Source: G965212025 sp965212025 (GTDB lineage Bacteria; Pseudomonadota; Gammaproteobacteria; Poriferisulfidales; Oxydemutatoraceae). Taken from it: a stretch of DNA of 64,000 nt. Positions 19,461 to 28,840 of this stretch are shown in pieces. The notes beneath the pieces are model-generated. The model saw only the letters and a program-made list of their open reading frames with translations. It made no database searches and had not been told where the DNA came from. The DNA lies in the NCBI GenBank assembly GCA_965212025.1, contig OZ243039.1, forward strand, positions 1,054,001-1,118,000, given 5' to 3'. A program made the translations under genes and the position numbers. The first letter of the stretch is position 1. Every line of letters begins with the position of its first letter.

Positions 19461-20663
19461 CTAGTTGTTTTCTGGCGTGGCTTTGACGCTTGCCTGGCGG
19501 AGTATTCCCCGATAGATCTCGCTGTCCCCGACTACCCCAACCATCTTGCCGTTATCAACAATCACGACTGGTGTTCCGGTCAGGTGGCGAATCTGTATCG
19601 CCTCATGCATGCGTAGCGTTTGAGGTGCGGTGACGACCATTTTGGATCCCAGAGAATCCAGATCCAAGTCGGGTGTGTAGGGAATGAGTTGCATCTCTTT
19701 TCCCTCAACCCGGACGTTGATGACATGCCCGTGATCGTCCAATAACACCCTGTTGTGGCCAGTCCAGTCCAGCAGGTGTTCGTCTCCTTCTTTTTCGAGT
19801 TTTTCCACACCGTTCATTAAGGTGCTACACCTGAGCACCTGCAGTGGGTTCATATTGGCGACGAAATCAGCGACGTATTGGCTGGCCGGCCGCAGCACAA
19901 TCTCCTCTGGTTTGCCGTACTGGACGATGCGCCCGCCTTCCATGATGGCAATGTGCGTCCCGATTTTGATGGCTTCGTCCAAGTCGTGGCTGACAAAAAC
20001 GATGGTCTTCTTGAGTGCGCTTTGCAGTTCCAGCAATTCGTCCTGGAGGTGACAGCGAATCAGTGGGTCAAGTGCGGAAAATGGCTCGTCCATAAGCAAT
20101 ACTTCGGCATCGATGGCAAAGGCGCGCGCAAGTCCCACGCGCTGTTGCATGCCGCCAGAGAGCTCGTGGGCAAAATGGTCTTTCCAAGGTGACAGATCCA
20201 CGAGCTTTAACTTTTCCTCCACAATCGCCTGGCGCTCTTTTTTCCCGACTCCGCGAAGTTCCAGCCCGAGGCCGACATTTTCTTCTACGGTACGCCATGG
20301 CAACAGACCAAAGTGCTGGAATACCATGGCGACCCGATTCATCCGGAACAGTCGCAAGGTTGCGGCGTCGCAGCTCGCCACATCAATGGTTTCGTTCTTG
20401 GTGGTTACCAGCACTTCCCCGCGCGTGACCTTGTTGAGGCCATTGATGGCGCGTAGCAGGGTCGACTTTCCCGACCCGGAAAGACCCATAAGCACACAGA
20501 TCTCCCCTGGTTCGATGGCCAGGGAACATTTTGAGACGCCCAGAATACTGCCAGTCTGCTCGTTGATTTCTTCGCGCGTCTTGCCAGCGTCGGCGAGCTG
20601 CAATCCAGTTTCCGTATCACCTCCGAACATGATGTTGACATCCTTGAATTCGACCGCAGCCAT
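19461..20663 (-). CDS. Choline/glycine-betaine ABC transporter ATP-binding protein (ProV/ChoV-like)
   Basis: ATPase of a quaternary-amine importer. About 400 residues: Walker A GLSGSGKSTLL, Q-loop VFQHFGLLPWRTV, signature ELSGGMQQRVGLARA, Walker B VLLMDEPFSALD, then a C-terminal CBS-like regulatory region (TLRMHEAIQIRHL and GKMVGVVGDSEIYRGIL) as in ProV/OpuA. ATG at 20663 starts two bases after the permease stop and has an AGGGGG upstream; the open frame beyond it lies inside the permease gene. Together with choW- and choX-like genes and adjacent betBA, choline is the likely substrate. Confidence 0.9.
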   Translation of the reverse strand: MAAVEFKDVNIMFGGDTETGLQLADAGKTREEINEQTGSILGVSKCSLAIEPGEICVLMGLSGSGKSTLLRAINGLNKVTRGEVLVTTKNETIDVASCDAATLRLFRMNRVAMVFQHFGLLPWRTVEENVGLGLELRGVGKKERQAIVEEKLKLVDLSPWKDHFAHELSGGMQQRVGLARAFAIDAEVLLMDEPFSALDPLIRCHLQDELLELQSALKKTIVFVSHDLDEAIKIGTHIAIMEGGRIVQYGKPEEIVLRPASQYVADFVANMNPLQVLRCSTLMNGVEKLEKEGDEHLLDWTGHNRVLLDDHGHVINVRVEGKEMQLIPYTPDLDLDSLGSKMVVTAPQTLRMHEAIQIRHLTGTPVVIVDNGKMVGVVGDSEIYRGILRQASVKATPENN

Positions 20664-20665
20664 GG

Positions 20666-21514
20666 TTATTGCCCCCTCTGCATGGTTTCTCTTTGCCGGC
20701 AAATGCGATCCAGCAATATGGCAAGCACCACGATCGCGATTCCTGCCTCTACACCGTTTGCGACATTGACTGTGTTCAGTGCCCTGACAACCGGGCTACC
20801 CAGGCCGCCCGCACCAACCAGTGTTGCGATTACGACCATCGACAGAGACAGCATGATGCACTGCGTCACCCCCGCCATAATCGTAGGCATTGCGTGTGGA
20901 AGCTCAACTTTCCAAAGCAGTTGGCTACCTGTTGCCCCGAAGGACTCTGCTGCCTCCGTCAAGTTTTTGGGGACGGAGGAGATGCCGAGGTGGGTCAACC
21001 GGATCGGAGCTGGAATGGCAAAGATCACGGTGGAGATGAGACCAGGAACCACGCCAAGGCCGAACAGAACCAAGGTTGGAATCAGGTAGACGAAAGTCGG
21101 GATCGTCTGCATGAGGTCGAGAACCGGACGCAAAGCGGTCCATAGCCACGGCCGGTGGGCAGCGGCGATTCCAATGGGTACGCCGACCAATACGCAGAAG
21201 GTTGTCGCAAACACGATAAGGGCAAAGGTCTCAATCATCTCTTCCCAATACCCAAGGTTCAGGATTAGGAGGAGGGAAAGAATGACCCCAATGGCCAGCG
21301 CCAACTTTCGGTGAAGCAAAAAAGCGAGGGCTGCCACTAGCAAGATCAGGAAAATGGGATTGGCAGAGAGCAGCAGATTGGTCAGTCCTTCCATTACCCA
21401 TTGCAACGAGTCTGATATCAAGTCGAAAAACCAGGCGAAGTTGTTATCGATGAATTCGATAAAATTTTCAGCCCACTTTCCTATGGGTATTTTGTGATTC
21501 ACAATCCATTCCAT
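20666..21514 (-). CDS. Choline/glycine-betaine ABC transporter permease (ProW/ChoW-like)
   Basis: Membrane subunit of 282 residues with about six to seven segments. The binding-protein-dependent transport signature is visible as ESFGATGSQLLWKVELPHAMPTIMAGVTQ, which couples the permease to the ATPase. The N-terminal part (VMEGLTNLLLSANP) matches the ProW/ChoW family. ATG at 21514 has a GGAGAACGTC ribosome site. It is translationally adjacent to the downstream ATPase (two-base gap). Confidence 0.92.
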   Translation of the reverse strand: MEWIVNHKIPIGKWAENFIEFIDNNFAWFFDLISDSLQWVMEGLTNLLLSANPIFLILLVAALAFLLHRKLALAIGVILSLLLILNLGYWEEMIETFALIVFATTFCVLVGVPIGIAAAHRPWLWTALRPVLDLMQTIPTFVYLIPTLVLFGLGVVPGLISTVIFAIPAPIRLTHLGISSVPKNLTEAAESFGATGSQLLWKVELPHAMPTIMAGVTQCIMLSLSMVVIATLVGAGGLGSPVVRALNTVNVANGVEAGIAIVVLAILLDRICRQRETMQRGQ

Positions 21515-22090
21515 GACGTTCTCCTTTTTGATTAACTGAGGTGTGTCACCTCAAATTCCTTTTCTTTTATAGTGACGACCTGGCCGTGGGGTGCAGGGCT
21601 TAAAGGGGAACTGAATCCCGCCTCTTTTTGTCTGTGGCCAGAAGCGCCTGGTGTGACAGGATTCCGTTCACAAGAACGTCGTTGCCAACCTTTGTCCCGC
21701 TCCAGGAGGTCGTGAGCCAAGAATTTTTGGGCAGTCTTTTGGCCAGGTGGCAGCTGAACCTTGGATTTCCTTTCCCCAGAGCCGCTTTCACGCTCTCGTC
21801 TTCTCCAGGGCTACGCGTACGGGACAGCACTCGGCAAATGTCTGGTGCTCGGGTCGCCGTGCTCTTCGGCGAGACGGTCAAGGCAGCCAAGGCATTCGCC
21901 AAACCGTACTCCTTCCGCGAGTGACCTAAACAAATCATCCACAGGCCTTGCTCTTTCCGTTAAATGGACCCGCAGGGTTCAGTTTGCGAGCCATTGTTGC
22001 TCGGAACCTTTCGCTTATGTGGACGCGAACGGATGAGCAGCCTGGGAAAGAAGTTTTGCAGGTTTTGCTTCTCTCTGTTTGTGAACCAGT
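21515..22090. other. 576-base gap inside the choline transport locus
   Basis: Lies between the binding protein and the permease, which normally are close. Minus-strand frames at 21600-21938 and 21532-21720 overlap and show no family features. The region may be a decayed gene or a spacer that lets the abundant binding protein be expressed apart from the membrane subunits. Confidence 0.35.
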
Positions 22091-23056
22091 CTAAAGTCCC
22101 AAGTGTGTCCGGACTGCCGCCAAGCCGTCCTTGCCGTCTTTGCCATCAAAGGTTTTGACACCTTCAAGCCAGCCGTTCAGAGCGTCGGGATTGTCTTTTA
22201 GCCAGGTAGTGGCCGACTTTCCGGGTTCCCATCCCTTGTCCAGAATTCCTGCCATAACTTCATTTTCCATGGCCAGAGTGAACGAAAGATTATTCAAAAA
22301 GCGCCCAACATTCGGGCACTCCTTCACGTAGCCCTTGCGGACGTTTGTGTAGACGGTTGCACCCCCGAAGTTCGGGCCGAACCAATCGTCACCGCCTGTG
22401 AGGTAGACCATGTCGTAGTTTGCGTTCATTGGGTGTGGCTCCCAGCCGAGAAATACGATCCACATGCCTCGCCGCACGGAACGTTTGACTTGTGACAGCA
22501 TGCCTTGCTCGGAAGATTCAACGACTGAGAAATCTTTCAGTCCAAAGGCACCGCTATCAATCATTTCCTGGATCAGGCGATTGCCATCATTACCGGGTTC
22601 GATTGCGTGAATCTTGTTCTCGAGCTTTCCGCTAAACTTGGCAATGTCGGCAAAGTCACGGAGCCCAGCGTCCGCGACAAACTTTGGGACGGCAAGGGTG
22701 TATTTGGCTCCCGCAAGGTTGGCTCGAAGGGTTTCGACAGACCCCTCATCACGATATTTGGCAATATCTCCTTCCATGGTTGGCATCCAGTTCCCCAGAA
22801 AGACGTCCACATCTTTGTTTTTGAGGCTGGCGTAGGTTACGGGAACCGCCAAAAAATGGCTTACGGGATCGTAGCCCAGCCCCTCCAGGATTGTCATGGC
22901 AATGGCGTTCGTAGACGTGATATCAGACCACCCGACATCCGAAAAAGTGACTTTTTTGCATGATTGCGGGTCACCTGCCAACGCCAATTGCGTCATGGCG
23001 GCCAGTGCCATGGTGGCGATGACACACTGGAACCCTGGTTTTATGAATTTGAACAT
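22091..23056 (-). CDS. Choline ABC transporter periplasmic substrate-binding protein (ChoX-like)
   Basis: Periplasmic receptor of the OpuAC/ProX family. The start at 23056 (MFKFIKPGF) gives a signal peptide ending about LALA before GDPQSCKKV, and has an AAGGA eight bases upstream; a start at 23065 is also possible. The mature domain shows VTFSDVGWSDITSTNA, FLGNWMPTMEG and WEPHPMNANYD, typical of choline/betaine receptors where aromatic residues form the cation cage. It is divergent from betB with about 235 bases between, where shared control (for example by BetI) would be expected; no betI is in the window. Confidence 0.92.
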   Translation of the reverse strand: MFKFIKPGFQCVIATMALAAMTQLALAGDPQSCKKVTFSDVGWSDITSTNAIAMTILEGLGYDPVSHFLAVPVTYASLKNKDVDVFLGNWMPTMEGDIAKYRDEGSVETLRANLAGAKYTLAVPKFVADAGLRDFADIAKFSGKLENKIHAIEPGNDGNRLIQEMIDSGAFGLKDFSVVESSEQGMLSQVKRSVRRGMWIVFLGWEPHPMNANYDMVYLTGGDDWFGPNFGGATVYTNVRKGYVKECPNVGRFLNNLSFTLAMENEVMAGILDKGWEPGKSATTWLKDNPDALNGWLEGVKTFDGKDGKDGLAAVRTHLGL

Positions 23057-23292
23057 GTTTCTCATCCTTGTTTGTAAAGATTTGTGCGCCAGACTTGTGC
23101 GCCCAACCTGAAAGCGCAAGACTAGCCAAAAGCAGCAGTAGAAGCAACATCTTAAGAACGCACTTGGGCTCTTGGCTCCTTGCAGAAGTGCCAGTTTTTT
23201 GGCCGCTTGCATCACCTCCAGGCAAAGTTTTTTGGCTTGCACGGGAATGAATCCGGTGTAACCATGCGAGTCACGGGGAAGGGGCTACCAGT

Positions 23293-24756
23293 ATGGAAAA
23301 ATCGCATCCGCAAAGACTCTATATTGGCGGGCGCTACGTCGATAGCAGCTTGCCGCAAACGTTCGAGTCTGTAAATCCGGCAACCGGAGAAACGATCTGT
23401 TCGCTCCAGGTCGCGTGTCCCGAAGACGTAGATCTTGCCGTTGCCTCTGCACAGGAAGGGTTTGAGATGTGGTCGCGCATGTCCGGCACGCAACGGGGTC
23501 GTGTTCTCATGGAAGCGGTTCGTTTGTTGCGTGCACGCAATCGCGAACTTGCCGAACTTGAGGTTCAGGATACCGGCAAACCCATTCGGGAAGCCGAAAC
23601 GGTTGATGTGGTTACCGGGGCGGATTGCGTTGAGTACTTTGCCGGACTCGCGGCGAAGTTGGAAGGAAGTCATGCGGATCTGGGCAGTGCGTTCTTTTAT
23701 ACGCGCCGCGAACCACTCGGGGTGTGTGCGGGCATTGGAGCTTGGAACTACCCGATTCAGATTGCCTGCTGGAAGTCTGCGCCAGCTCTCGCGTGTGGAA
23801 ACGCGATGATCTTCAAGCCCTCTGAAATGACGCCGTTGACGGCGCTGAAGCTGGCGGAGATCTATAGCGAGGCAGGACTGCCAGACGGTGTGTTCAATGT
23901 CGTGAACGGGTTTGGTGCAACGGGTGAGGCGCTCGCCAGCCATCCGGGAGTCGCGAAAATCTCTCTTACCGGATCAGTTGCCACTGGCAAAAAGATCATG
24001 GCAATCGGTGCCAAAACCTTGAAACATATCACCTTGGAGTTGGGCGGCAAATCGCCCTTGATCATTTTTGAGGACGCGGATCTTGACCAGGCGGTTTCAG
24101 CTGCCATGACGGCAAATTTCTATACGCAGGGACAGATCTGCACCAATGGAACCAGGGTCTTTGTGCAGGAGGACATTCACGACGACTTCATGAGGCGACT
24201 GATCGAGCGAACCCGCAAGATTCGCATCGGAGATCCCATGGATCCCGAAACGCAAATGGGCTCTCTGATCTCTCATAGGCATTTGGACGTTGTGATGGGC
24301 TATGTTGAGGCTGGAAAGGCAGAAGGCGCCAAGCTGGTCAGCGGTGGTGAACGGGTGCATTCCCGGACTTTGTCAAGAGGTTTCTTTGTTGAGCCGACGA
24401 TATTCGACTTTTGCACCGACGACATGACCATCGTGCGCGAAGAAATTTTCGGACCGGTCATGTCGGTGCTCACGTTTCGGAGCGAGGATGAGGTGGTGCC
24501 GCGCGCGAATCACACGGAGTTTGGTCTTGCTGCAGGTCTCTTTACGGGTGATCTGAAGAGAGCGCACCGGGTTGTCGCTCAGTTACAGGCGGGCGTTTGC
24601 TGGATCAACAACTACAACGTTACCCCGATTGAGATGCCCTTCGGTGGCTACAAAGAATCGGGCTATGGTCGCGAAAACGGTCTTGCTGCGATTGAGCATT
24701 ACACGCAACTCAAGAGTGTTTATGTCGAAATGGGGACTGTGGAGTCGGCTTTCTGA
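23293..24756 (+). CDS. betB: Betaine-aldehyde dehydrogenase
   Basis: Oxidises betaine aldehyde to glycine betaine with NAD(P)+, the second step of osmoprotectant synthesis from choline. At 487 residues it is family length. It shows the substrate loop GAWNYPIQIACWKSAPALACGNA, the catalytic Glu in LELGGKSPL and the catalytic Cys in GQICTNGTRV. ATG at 23293 follows a GGAAGGGG. It is 34 bases upstream of betA, forming a betBA operon opposite to the choline importer. Confidence 0.96.
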   Translation: MEKSHPQRLYIGGRYVDSSLPQTFESVNPATGETICSLQVACPEDVDLAVASAQEGFEMWSRMSGTQRGRVLMEAVRLLRARNRELAELEVQDTGKPIREAETVDVVTGADCVEYFAGLAAKLEGSHADLGSAFFYTRREPLGVCAGIGAWNYPIQIACWKSAPALACGNAMIFKPSEMTPLTALKLAEIYSEAGLPDGVFNVVNGFGATGEALASHPGVAKISLTGSVATGKKIMAIGAKTLKHITLELGGKSPLIIFEDADLDQAVSAAMTANFYTQGQICTNGTRVFVQEDIHDDFMRRLIERTRKIRIGDPMDPETQMGSLISHRHLDVVMGYVEAGKAEGAKLVSGGERVHSRTLSRGFFVEPTIFDFCTDDMTIVREEIFGPVMSVLTFRSEDEVVPRANHTEFGLAAGLFTGDLKRAHRVVAQLQAGVCWINNYNVTPIEMPFGGYKESGYGRENGLAAIEHYTQLKSVYVEMGTVESAF

Positions 24757-24790
24757 AAGGGATGGTGTGGCAAGCGTGGCAAGCGTGGCA

Positions 24791-26473
24791 ATGAAAGCGT
24801 TTGACTACGTCATTGTTGGTGCCGGTTCGGCAGGCTGTGTTCTGGCGAACCGTCTGAGCGAAGACCCGGATGTGAGCGTGCTGCTTCTGGAGGCAGGAGG
24901 CAGTGACCGGAGCATTTTTATCCAGATGCCGACAGCCTTCTCGATACCAATGAATCAGGAACGCTACAACTGGCACTTCGAGACGGAGCCGGAGCCGTAT
25001 TGCAATGGCCGCCGGATGCACGTTCCGCGCGGCAGGGTCATTGGTGGCTCCTCCTCGATCAATGGCATGGTTTATGTGCGCGGTCATTCCTGCGATTTCG
25101 ATGACTGGCAGGAGCGGGGCGCGAAGAACTGGGACTATCGTCATTGCCTGCCTTATTTTCGCCGTGCCGAAAAATGGATTGGTGGTGCAGACGAGTATCG
25201 TGGTGACCACGGGCCACTCGGTGTTTGCAATGGCAATGAGATGAAGCTCAGCCCGCTTTATCAGGCGTTCATCGACGCCGGTTCCGATGCGGGATATGGC
25301 ACTACAGAAGACTACAACGGTTATCGCCAGGAAGGCTTTGGTCCCATGCATATGACCGTCAAGGACGGGGTGCGAGCCTCTACTGCCAACGCCTATCTCA
25401 GGCCGGTCATGCGCCGACCCAATCTGAAGGTGGTCACAAAAACCCTGAGCACTCGCATTGTTCTGGATGGCAGGAAAGCGACTGGTGTTGAATATATCCG
25501 TGGTGACGTGACGACCATCGTTCATGCAAGCCGGGAAGTTCTCCTCGCGGCCGGATCGGTTGGTTCGCCTTGTCTGCTCCAGCTTTCCGGCGTCGGTCCC
25601 AGACGGGTTCTTGAGCAAGCAGGTGTTGAAGTCAGGCACGATCTCCCGGGGGTTGGAGAGAACCTGCAAGACCACCTGGAAGTCTATTTTCAGTATCGTT
25701 GCAAGCAAGCAATCACGCTCAACGGTAAGTTGGGGTTGGTCAGCAAAGGATTGATCGGAGTGCGCTGGCTGCTTTTCAAGGACGGGCTTGGGGCGACGAA
25801 TCACTTTGAGTCCTGTGCCTTTATCCGTTCCCGGGCAGGGGTGAAATGGCCGGACATCCAATATCATTTCGTGCCTGCGGCAATGCGCTACGACGGTCAG
25901 GCCAACTTTGATGGCCATGGCTTTCAAGTCCATGTCGGTCCGAACAAGACCAAGTCCCAGGGCAGGATTCAGATTAAGTCAGCTGACCCGTATGAGAAGC
26001 CAAGCATCCTCAATAACTACATGATGTCTGCAGAGGATCGGGCAGATTGGTGCAGGGTGATCAGGCTCACGCGGGAAATCATCATGCAGCCATCGCTGGA
26101 TTCTTACCGCGGTGACGAGATTCAGCCGGGTAAGGATGTTCAAACGGATGACGAGATCGTTGCGTGGGCTCGCGAAAATGTGGAAAGCGCCTACCACCCT
26201 TCGTGCACCTGCAAAATGGGCTCAAGTGATGACCGCATGGCAGTGCTTGATTCTGAGTGCCGGGTTCGCGGGATACAGAACCTGCGTGTCGTTGACTCGT
26301 CCATATTCCCGACCATCACAAACGGAAATCTCAACGCACCTACGATTATGGTCGCCGAAAAGGCGGCGGATCTGATTCGGGGACGCGAGCCCTTGGCGCC
26401 ATCGACTGCGCCGTCATGGATTGACCCGGAGTGGCGAACGCGGCAAAGGGAAGGCGAGCCCAAGCGGCAGTGA
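24791..26473 (+). CDS. betA: Choline dehydrogenase (GMC oxidoreductase)
   Basis: FAD enzyme that oxidises choline to betaine aldehyde, membrane-associated. The 560 residues start with the FAD-binding DYVIVGAGSAGCVLANRL, followed by the GMC signature regions GRVIGGSSSINGMVYVRG and GSPCLLQLSGVGPR, and the catalytic His in SAYHPSCTCKMG. ATG at 24791 gives the usual N-terminus, but the better ribosome site (AAAGGGA) lies before an in-frame GTG at 24767; between them is a nine-base repeat. The last 50 bases of the gene belong to a tandem duplication shared with the downstream fic region. Confidence 0.94.
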   Translation: MKAFDYVIVGAGSAGCVLANRLSEDPDVSVLLLEAGGSDRSIFIQMPTAFSIPMNQERYNWHFETEPEPYCNGRRMHVPRGRVIGGSSSINGMVYVRGHSCDFDDWQERGAKNWDYRHCLPYFRRAEKWIGGADEYRGDHGPLGVCNGNEMKLSPLYQAFIDAGSDAGYGTTEDYNGYRQEGFGPMHMTVKDGVRASTANAYLRPVMRRPNLKVVTKTLSTRIVLDGRKATGVEYIRGDVTTIVHASREVLLAAGSVGSPCLLQLSGVGPRRVLEQAGVEVRHDLPGVGENLQDHLEVYFQYRCKQAITLNGKLGLVSKGLIGVRWLLFKDGLGATNHFESCAFIRSRAGVKWPDIQYHFVPAAMRYDGQANFDGHGFQVHVGPNKTKSQGRIQIKSADPYEKPSILNNYMMSAEDRADWCRVIRLTREIIMQPSLDSYRGDEIQPGKDVQTDDEIVAWARENVESAYHPSCTCKMGSSDDRMAVLDSECRVRGIQNLRVVDSSIFPTITNGNLNAPTIMVAEKAADLIRGREPLAPSTAPSWIDPEWRTRQREGEPKRQ

Positions 26474-27059
26474 GAGCCAGTCGGGAGGTGGTCGAAAGCT
26501 AGCCGCTTACTCTTGGTGGCTTGCAGCCGACGATTCACCGCGAAAGATTTCGTCGTACTTTTTCTCAATGTCCTGCACTTCAGGCTCGGTTAACTGCCTG
26601 AACTCTTTGTCACGCGCACGCTTTGAAAGCTTGCCGTCATTTTGATTGAAAAAACGTATAAGCAGATCAACCAGCCTGTCCGGCATGTCGATACGGTCTT
26701 TAATGAAGCGACTCAGCAAATCATACTTTCTGAGGTAATGATTGACCCGGGGTGGCGAACGCGGCAAAGGGAAGGCGAGCCCAAGCGGTAGTGAGCGGTA
26801 GTCGGGAGGTGGTCGAAAGTAGCCGCTTACTCTTGGTGGCTTGCAGCCGACGATTCACCGCGAAAGATTTCGTCGTATTTTTTCTCAATGTCCTGCACTT
26901 CAGGCTCGGTTAACTGCCTGAACTCTTTGCCACGCGCACGCTTTGAAAGTTTGCCGTCATTTTGATCGAGAAAACGAATCAGCAGATCAACCAATCTGTC
27001 CGGCATGTCGATACGGTCTTTAATGAAGCGACTCAGCAAATCATACTTTCTGAGGTAAT
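26420..27059. repeat. Tandem duplication of betA and fic 3' ends (two copies of about 320 bp)
   Basis: Copy 1 spans 26420-26739 and copy 2 26741-27059, directly abutting. Both begin ATTGACCCGG and end TGAGGTAAT, differing by scattered substitutions and one deleted base. Each carries the end of betA on plus and the last 75-80 codons of fic on minus, so copy 1 leaves an orphan fic tail next to betA. Confidence 0.93.
26507..26739 (-). pseudogene. Orphan C-terminal fragment of the Fic protein
   Basis: About 76 codons matching the C-terminus of the intact Fic protein (YLRKYDLLSRFIKDRIDMPD onward to the identical last residues ESSAASHQE) with only a few changes, for example FFNQN for FLDQN. It lacks the Fic core and any sensible start; the open frame upstream of it is reversed betA sequence created by the duplication junction. 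Confidence 0.9.
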
Positions 27060-28395
27060 CCACTTCTTCAGGCAGAGTCTTGTTGACAGTCTCTGCGACA
27101 CATTCGAAGAGAAACTCCGCTTGCCTTGTCGCGTCAAAATAGCGGTAAAGGTCAATGGTTTCGTTCAAGACCTCAATGTTGTTTTTTACGGTCGGTCGCC
27201 ACTTTACCAGCTCAAGTCGCGGCTTTGAGTGGTGCTCAAGCGTTTGTCGATATTCATCGATTCGCTTCAAAATAACGGCGGATATCGGAAAGGCAAGACC
27301 TTTGGGAACAAATCCTTTTTCAGCCAGCACATGATGAAAAAGGTAACGGTGAATTCGGCCATTCCCGTCTTCAAACGGGTGAATAAAGACAAATCCAAAG
27401 GCGATTAACGCAGCCATGAGCACGGCGTCATAGTCGCTTTTGCCAAGAAGCTGGCAAGTTTCAATTAAACCGGAGAGGAGGCTTTCCAAGTCTTCTGGAC
27501 GCGCGCTGATATGTGCGGGAAGCGGCAAGCCTGTTACACGGTTGTGGGAGCCGATAAAGCCACCTTCAACGCGACATCCAGGCATGATAAAGCGGCTATC
27601 GGTGATCACAATCGTTTGAAGATATGCAAGCTCTTCGACGCTTAACTTGCGCTGCCCTGCCCCACCGACAATTTTTGCCCATCGTTCAATGCGGTTATGA
27701 GGAGGTCTTTCCCCCTCTATGACGTAGGATGCCCTTGAGTCTTCGAGCAGAAGAAATGCGGCAGCACGGCTTATCAAATCCGCATGGGTTTTGCCAATAT
27801 TATCTACCGCTACCTGCGAAAGATTCATGGCAATAAATTGATCGAGCTTTTCGGTGCGCCTGATCAATGGACAGAATTCTCGCGTGCCCGGCAAGTTGTT
27901 GCAAACAAGGTGGCGGCTAGAGTTACGGGGCAACCCGGCGTACTGCAAAGAGTCATTGATGAGGGGAACAAACTTCAAACGTTTGGTATCTTTGAGGTCA
28001 AGCTTCTCCCCGCGGAGCCACTCGTATAAAAACCAGGTTCGTCTGCTGTAGGCTCCCGTAGGCTCTGACCGAACAATCTCGGTGATGTCCTGAGACCCAA
28101 CAGCTTCAAACAGGGCTTTGAGAACGGCGAGGTCGATGCCTTCGTGCTTGAGCGCAAAGTAAAGGTGACCTTGTAGCGTATCTTCCGGTTTGTAACGGGG
28201 CGTGAATATGCGCCAGCGATCTTCGTCATACCTTTTGTGCTTTGTGCCTATGACACAAAGGTAGTCCGGTGCAGGTACGGATAACTCATGGCCTGCGATC
28301 AGTGCAGCGTATCCGACAAGGTTAGTACCTTTCTCCAGTGCCGGAAAATCATAAAAAGCACTTATTAGTCTTGATTTCTGGCTGTATTTTGTCAT
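26827..28395 (-). CDS. Fic-domain protein, probable AMP-transferase with self-inhibitory motif
   Basis: A 522-residue protein with the complete Fic active-site motif HPFEDGNGRIHR at 339-350 (canonical HPFxxGNGRxxR). An (S/T)xxxE(G/N) inhibitory motif, SYVIEG, occurs at 223-228, N-terminal to the core, as in class II Fic enzymes whose Glu blocks ATP binding. The C-terminal 100 residues form a helical region reading LPEEVDYLRKYDLLSRFIKD. Fic proteins transfer AMP (or other moieties) to target hydroxyls; the target is not predictable. The neighbouring hsdM remnants suggest it belonged to a type I restriction locus, where Fic genes are often found. Confidence 0.87.
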   Translation of the reverse strand: MTKYSQKSRLISAFYDFPALEKGTNLVGYAALIAGHELSVPAPDYLCVIGTKHKRYDEDRWRIFTPRYKPEDTLQGHLYFALKHEGIDLAVLKALFEAVGSQDITEIVRSEPTGAYSRRTWFLYEWLRGEKLDLKDTKRLKFVPLINDSLQYAGLPRNSSRHLVCNNLPGTREFCPLIRRTEKLDQFIAMNLSQVAVDNIGKTHADLISRAAAFLLLEDSRASYVIEGERPPHNRIERWAKIVGGAGQRKLSVEELAYLQTIVITDSRFIMPGCRVEGGFIGSHNRVTGLPLPAHISARPEDLESLLSGLIETCQLLGKSDYDAVLMAALIAFGFVFIHPFEDGNGRIHRYLFHHVLAEKGFVPKGLAFPISAVILKRIDEYRQTLEHHSKPRLELVKWRPTVKNNIEVLNETIDLYRYFDATRQAEFLFECVAETVNKTLPEEVDYLRKYDLLSRFIKDRIDMPDRLVDLLIRFLDQNDGKLSKRARGKEFRQLTEPEVQDIEKKYDEIFRGESSAASHQE

Positions 28396-28417
28396 GTCTG
28401 TAATTCGTTAGTTTCGT

Positions 28418-28680
28418 GAAAAGCGATTGTAGCTCATGAAAAGCGATTGTAATTCAGTAGTTCCGCGCAAAACGATTGTTGTTCATAAAAAGCAATTATG
28501 AATCGAAAATTCTTTGCAAAACGATTGCTTCCCATGAAGAAAGATTGTAGATTCGTAGTTCTGTGTAAAGCAATTATGAATCGGTAATTCTGCGCAAAAC
28601 GATTGCTACCCATGAAAAATGATTTTAATTGTTGCATTCTGTGAAGAGTGTTCGCTGCTCATGAAGGGCAGTTATGGGCG
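28418..28680. repeat. AT-rich imperfect repeat array, unit about 49 bases
   Basis: Five to six diverged units run head to tail downstream of fic's start. A typical unit reads TAGTTCTGCGCAAAACGATT then GCTNCCCATGAAAAACGATT and a TGTAATTC tail, so each is built of two half-units around AAAACGATTG. One unit is shortened. Further units appear at 29094-29240. There are no unique spacers and conservation is loose, so this is not CRISPR. Function unknown. Confidence 0.75.
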
Positions 28681-28840
28681 TATAGGCGGCCAGAAAGCAG
28701 CCGTTAGGCAATAGAGTCAACTTGGTCGGCCAAGGGTACCTCTCGGTTCAAAGCGCAGCCTTTTCGCGCTTCAAACTGAACCCGGTGCTTCGTCTCAAGT
28801 TTGGCGGCGGTCGGTGCTGCCTTGCCGTTGGTGCTTGTAT

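Noticed and set aside
24710..25933. 407-residue minus-strand gene
   Set aside because: Antisense to betA with no recognisable motif; betA is well supported.
28418..28680. CRISPR array
   Set aside because: Units are contiguous and imperfect, with no uniform repeat alternating with unique spacers, and no cas genes are present.
28665..28725. Integron attC sites (GTTAGGC and its complement)
   Set aside because: Only one core-like heptamer is found per copy; the partner core and the paired arms of attC are absent.
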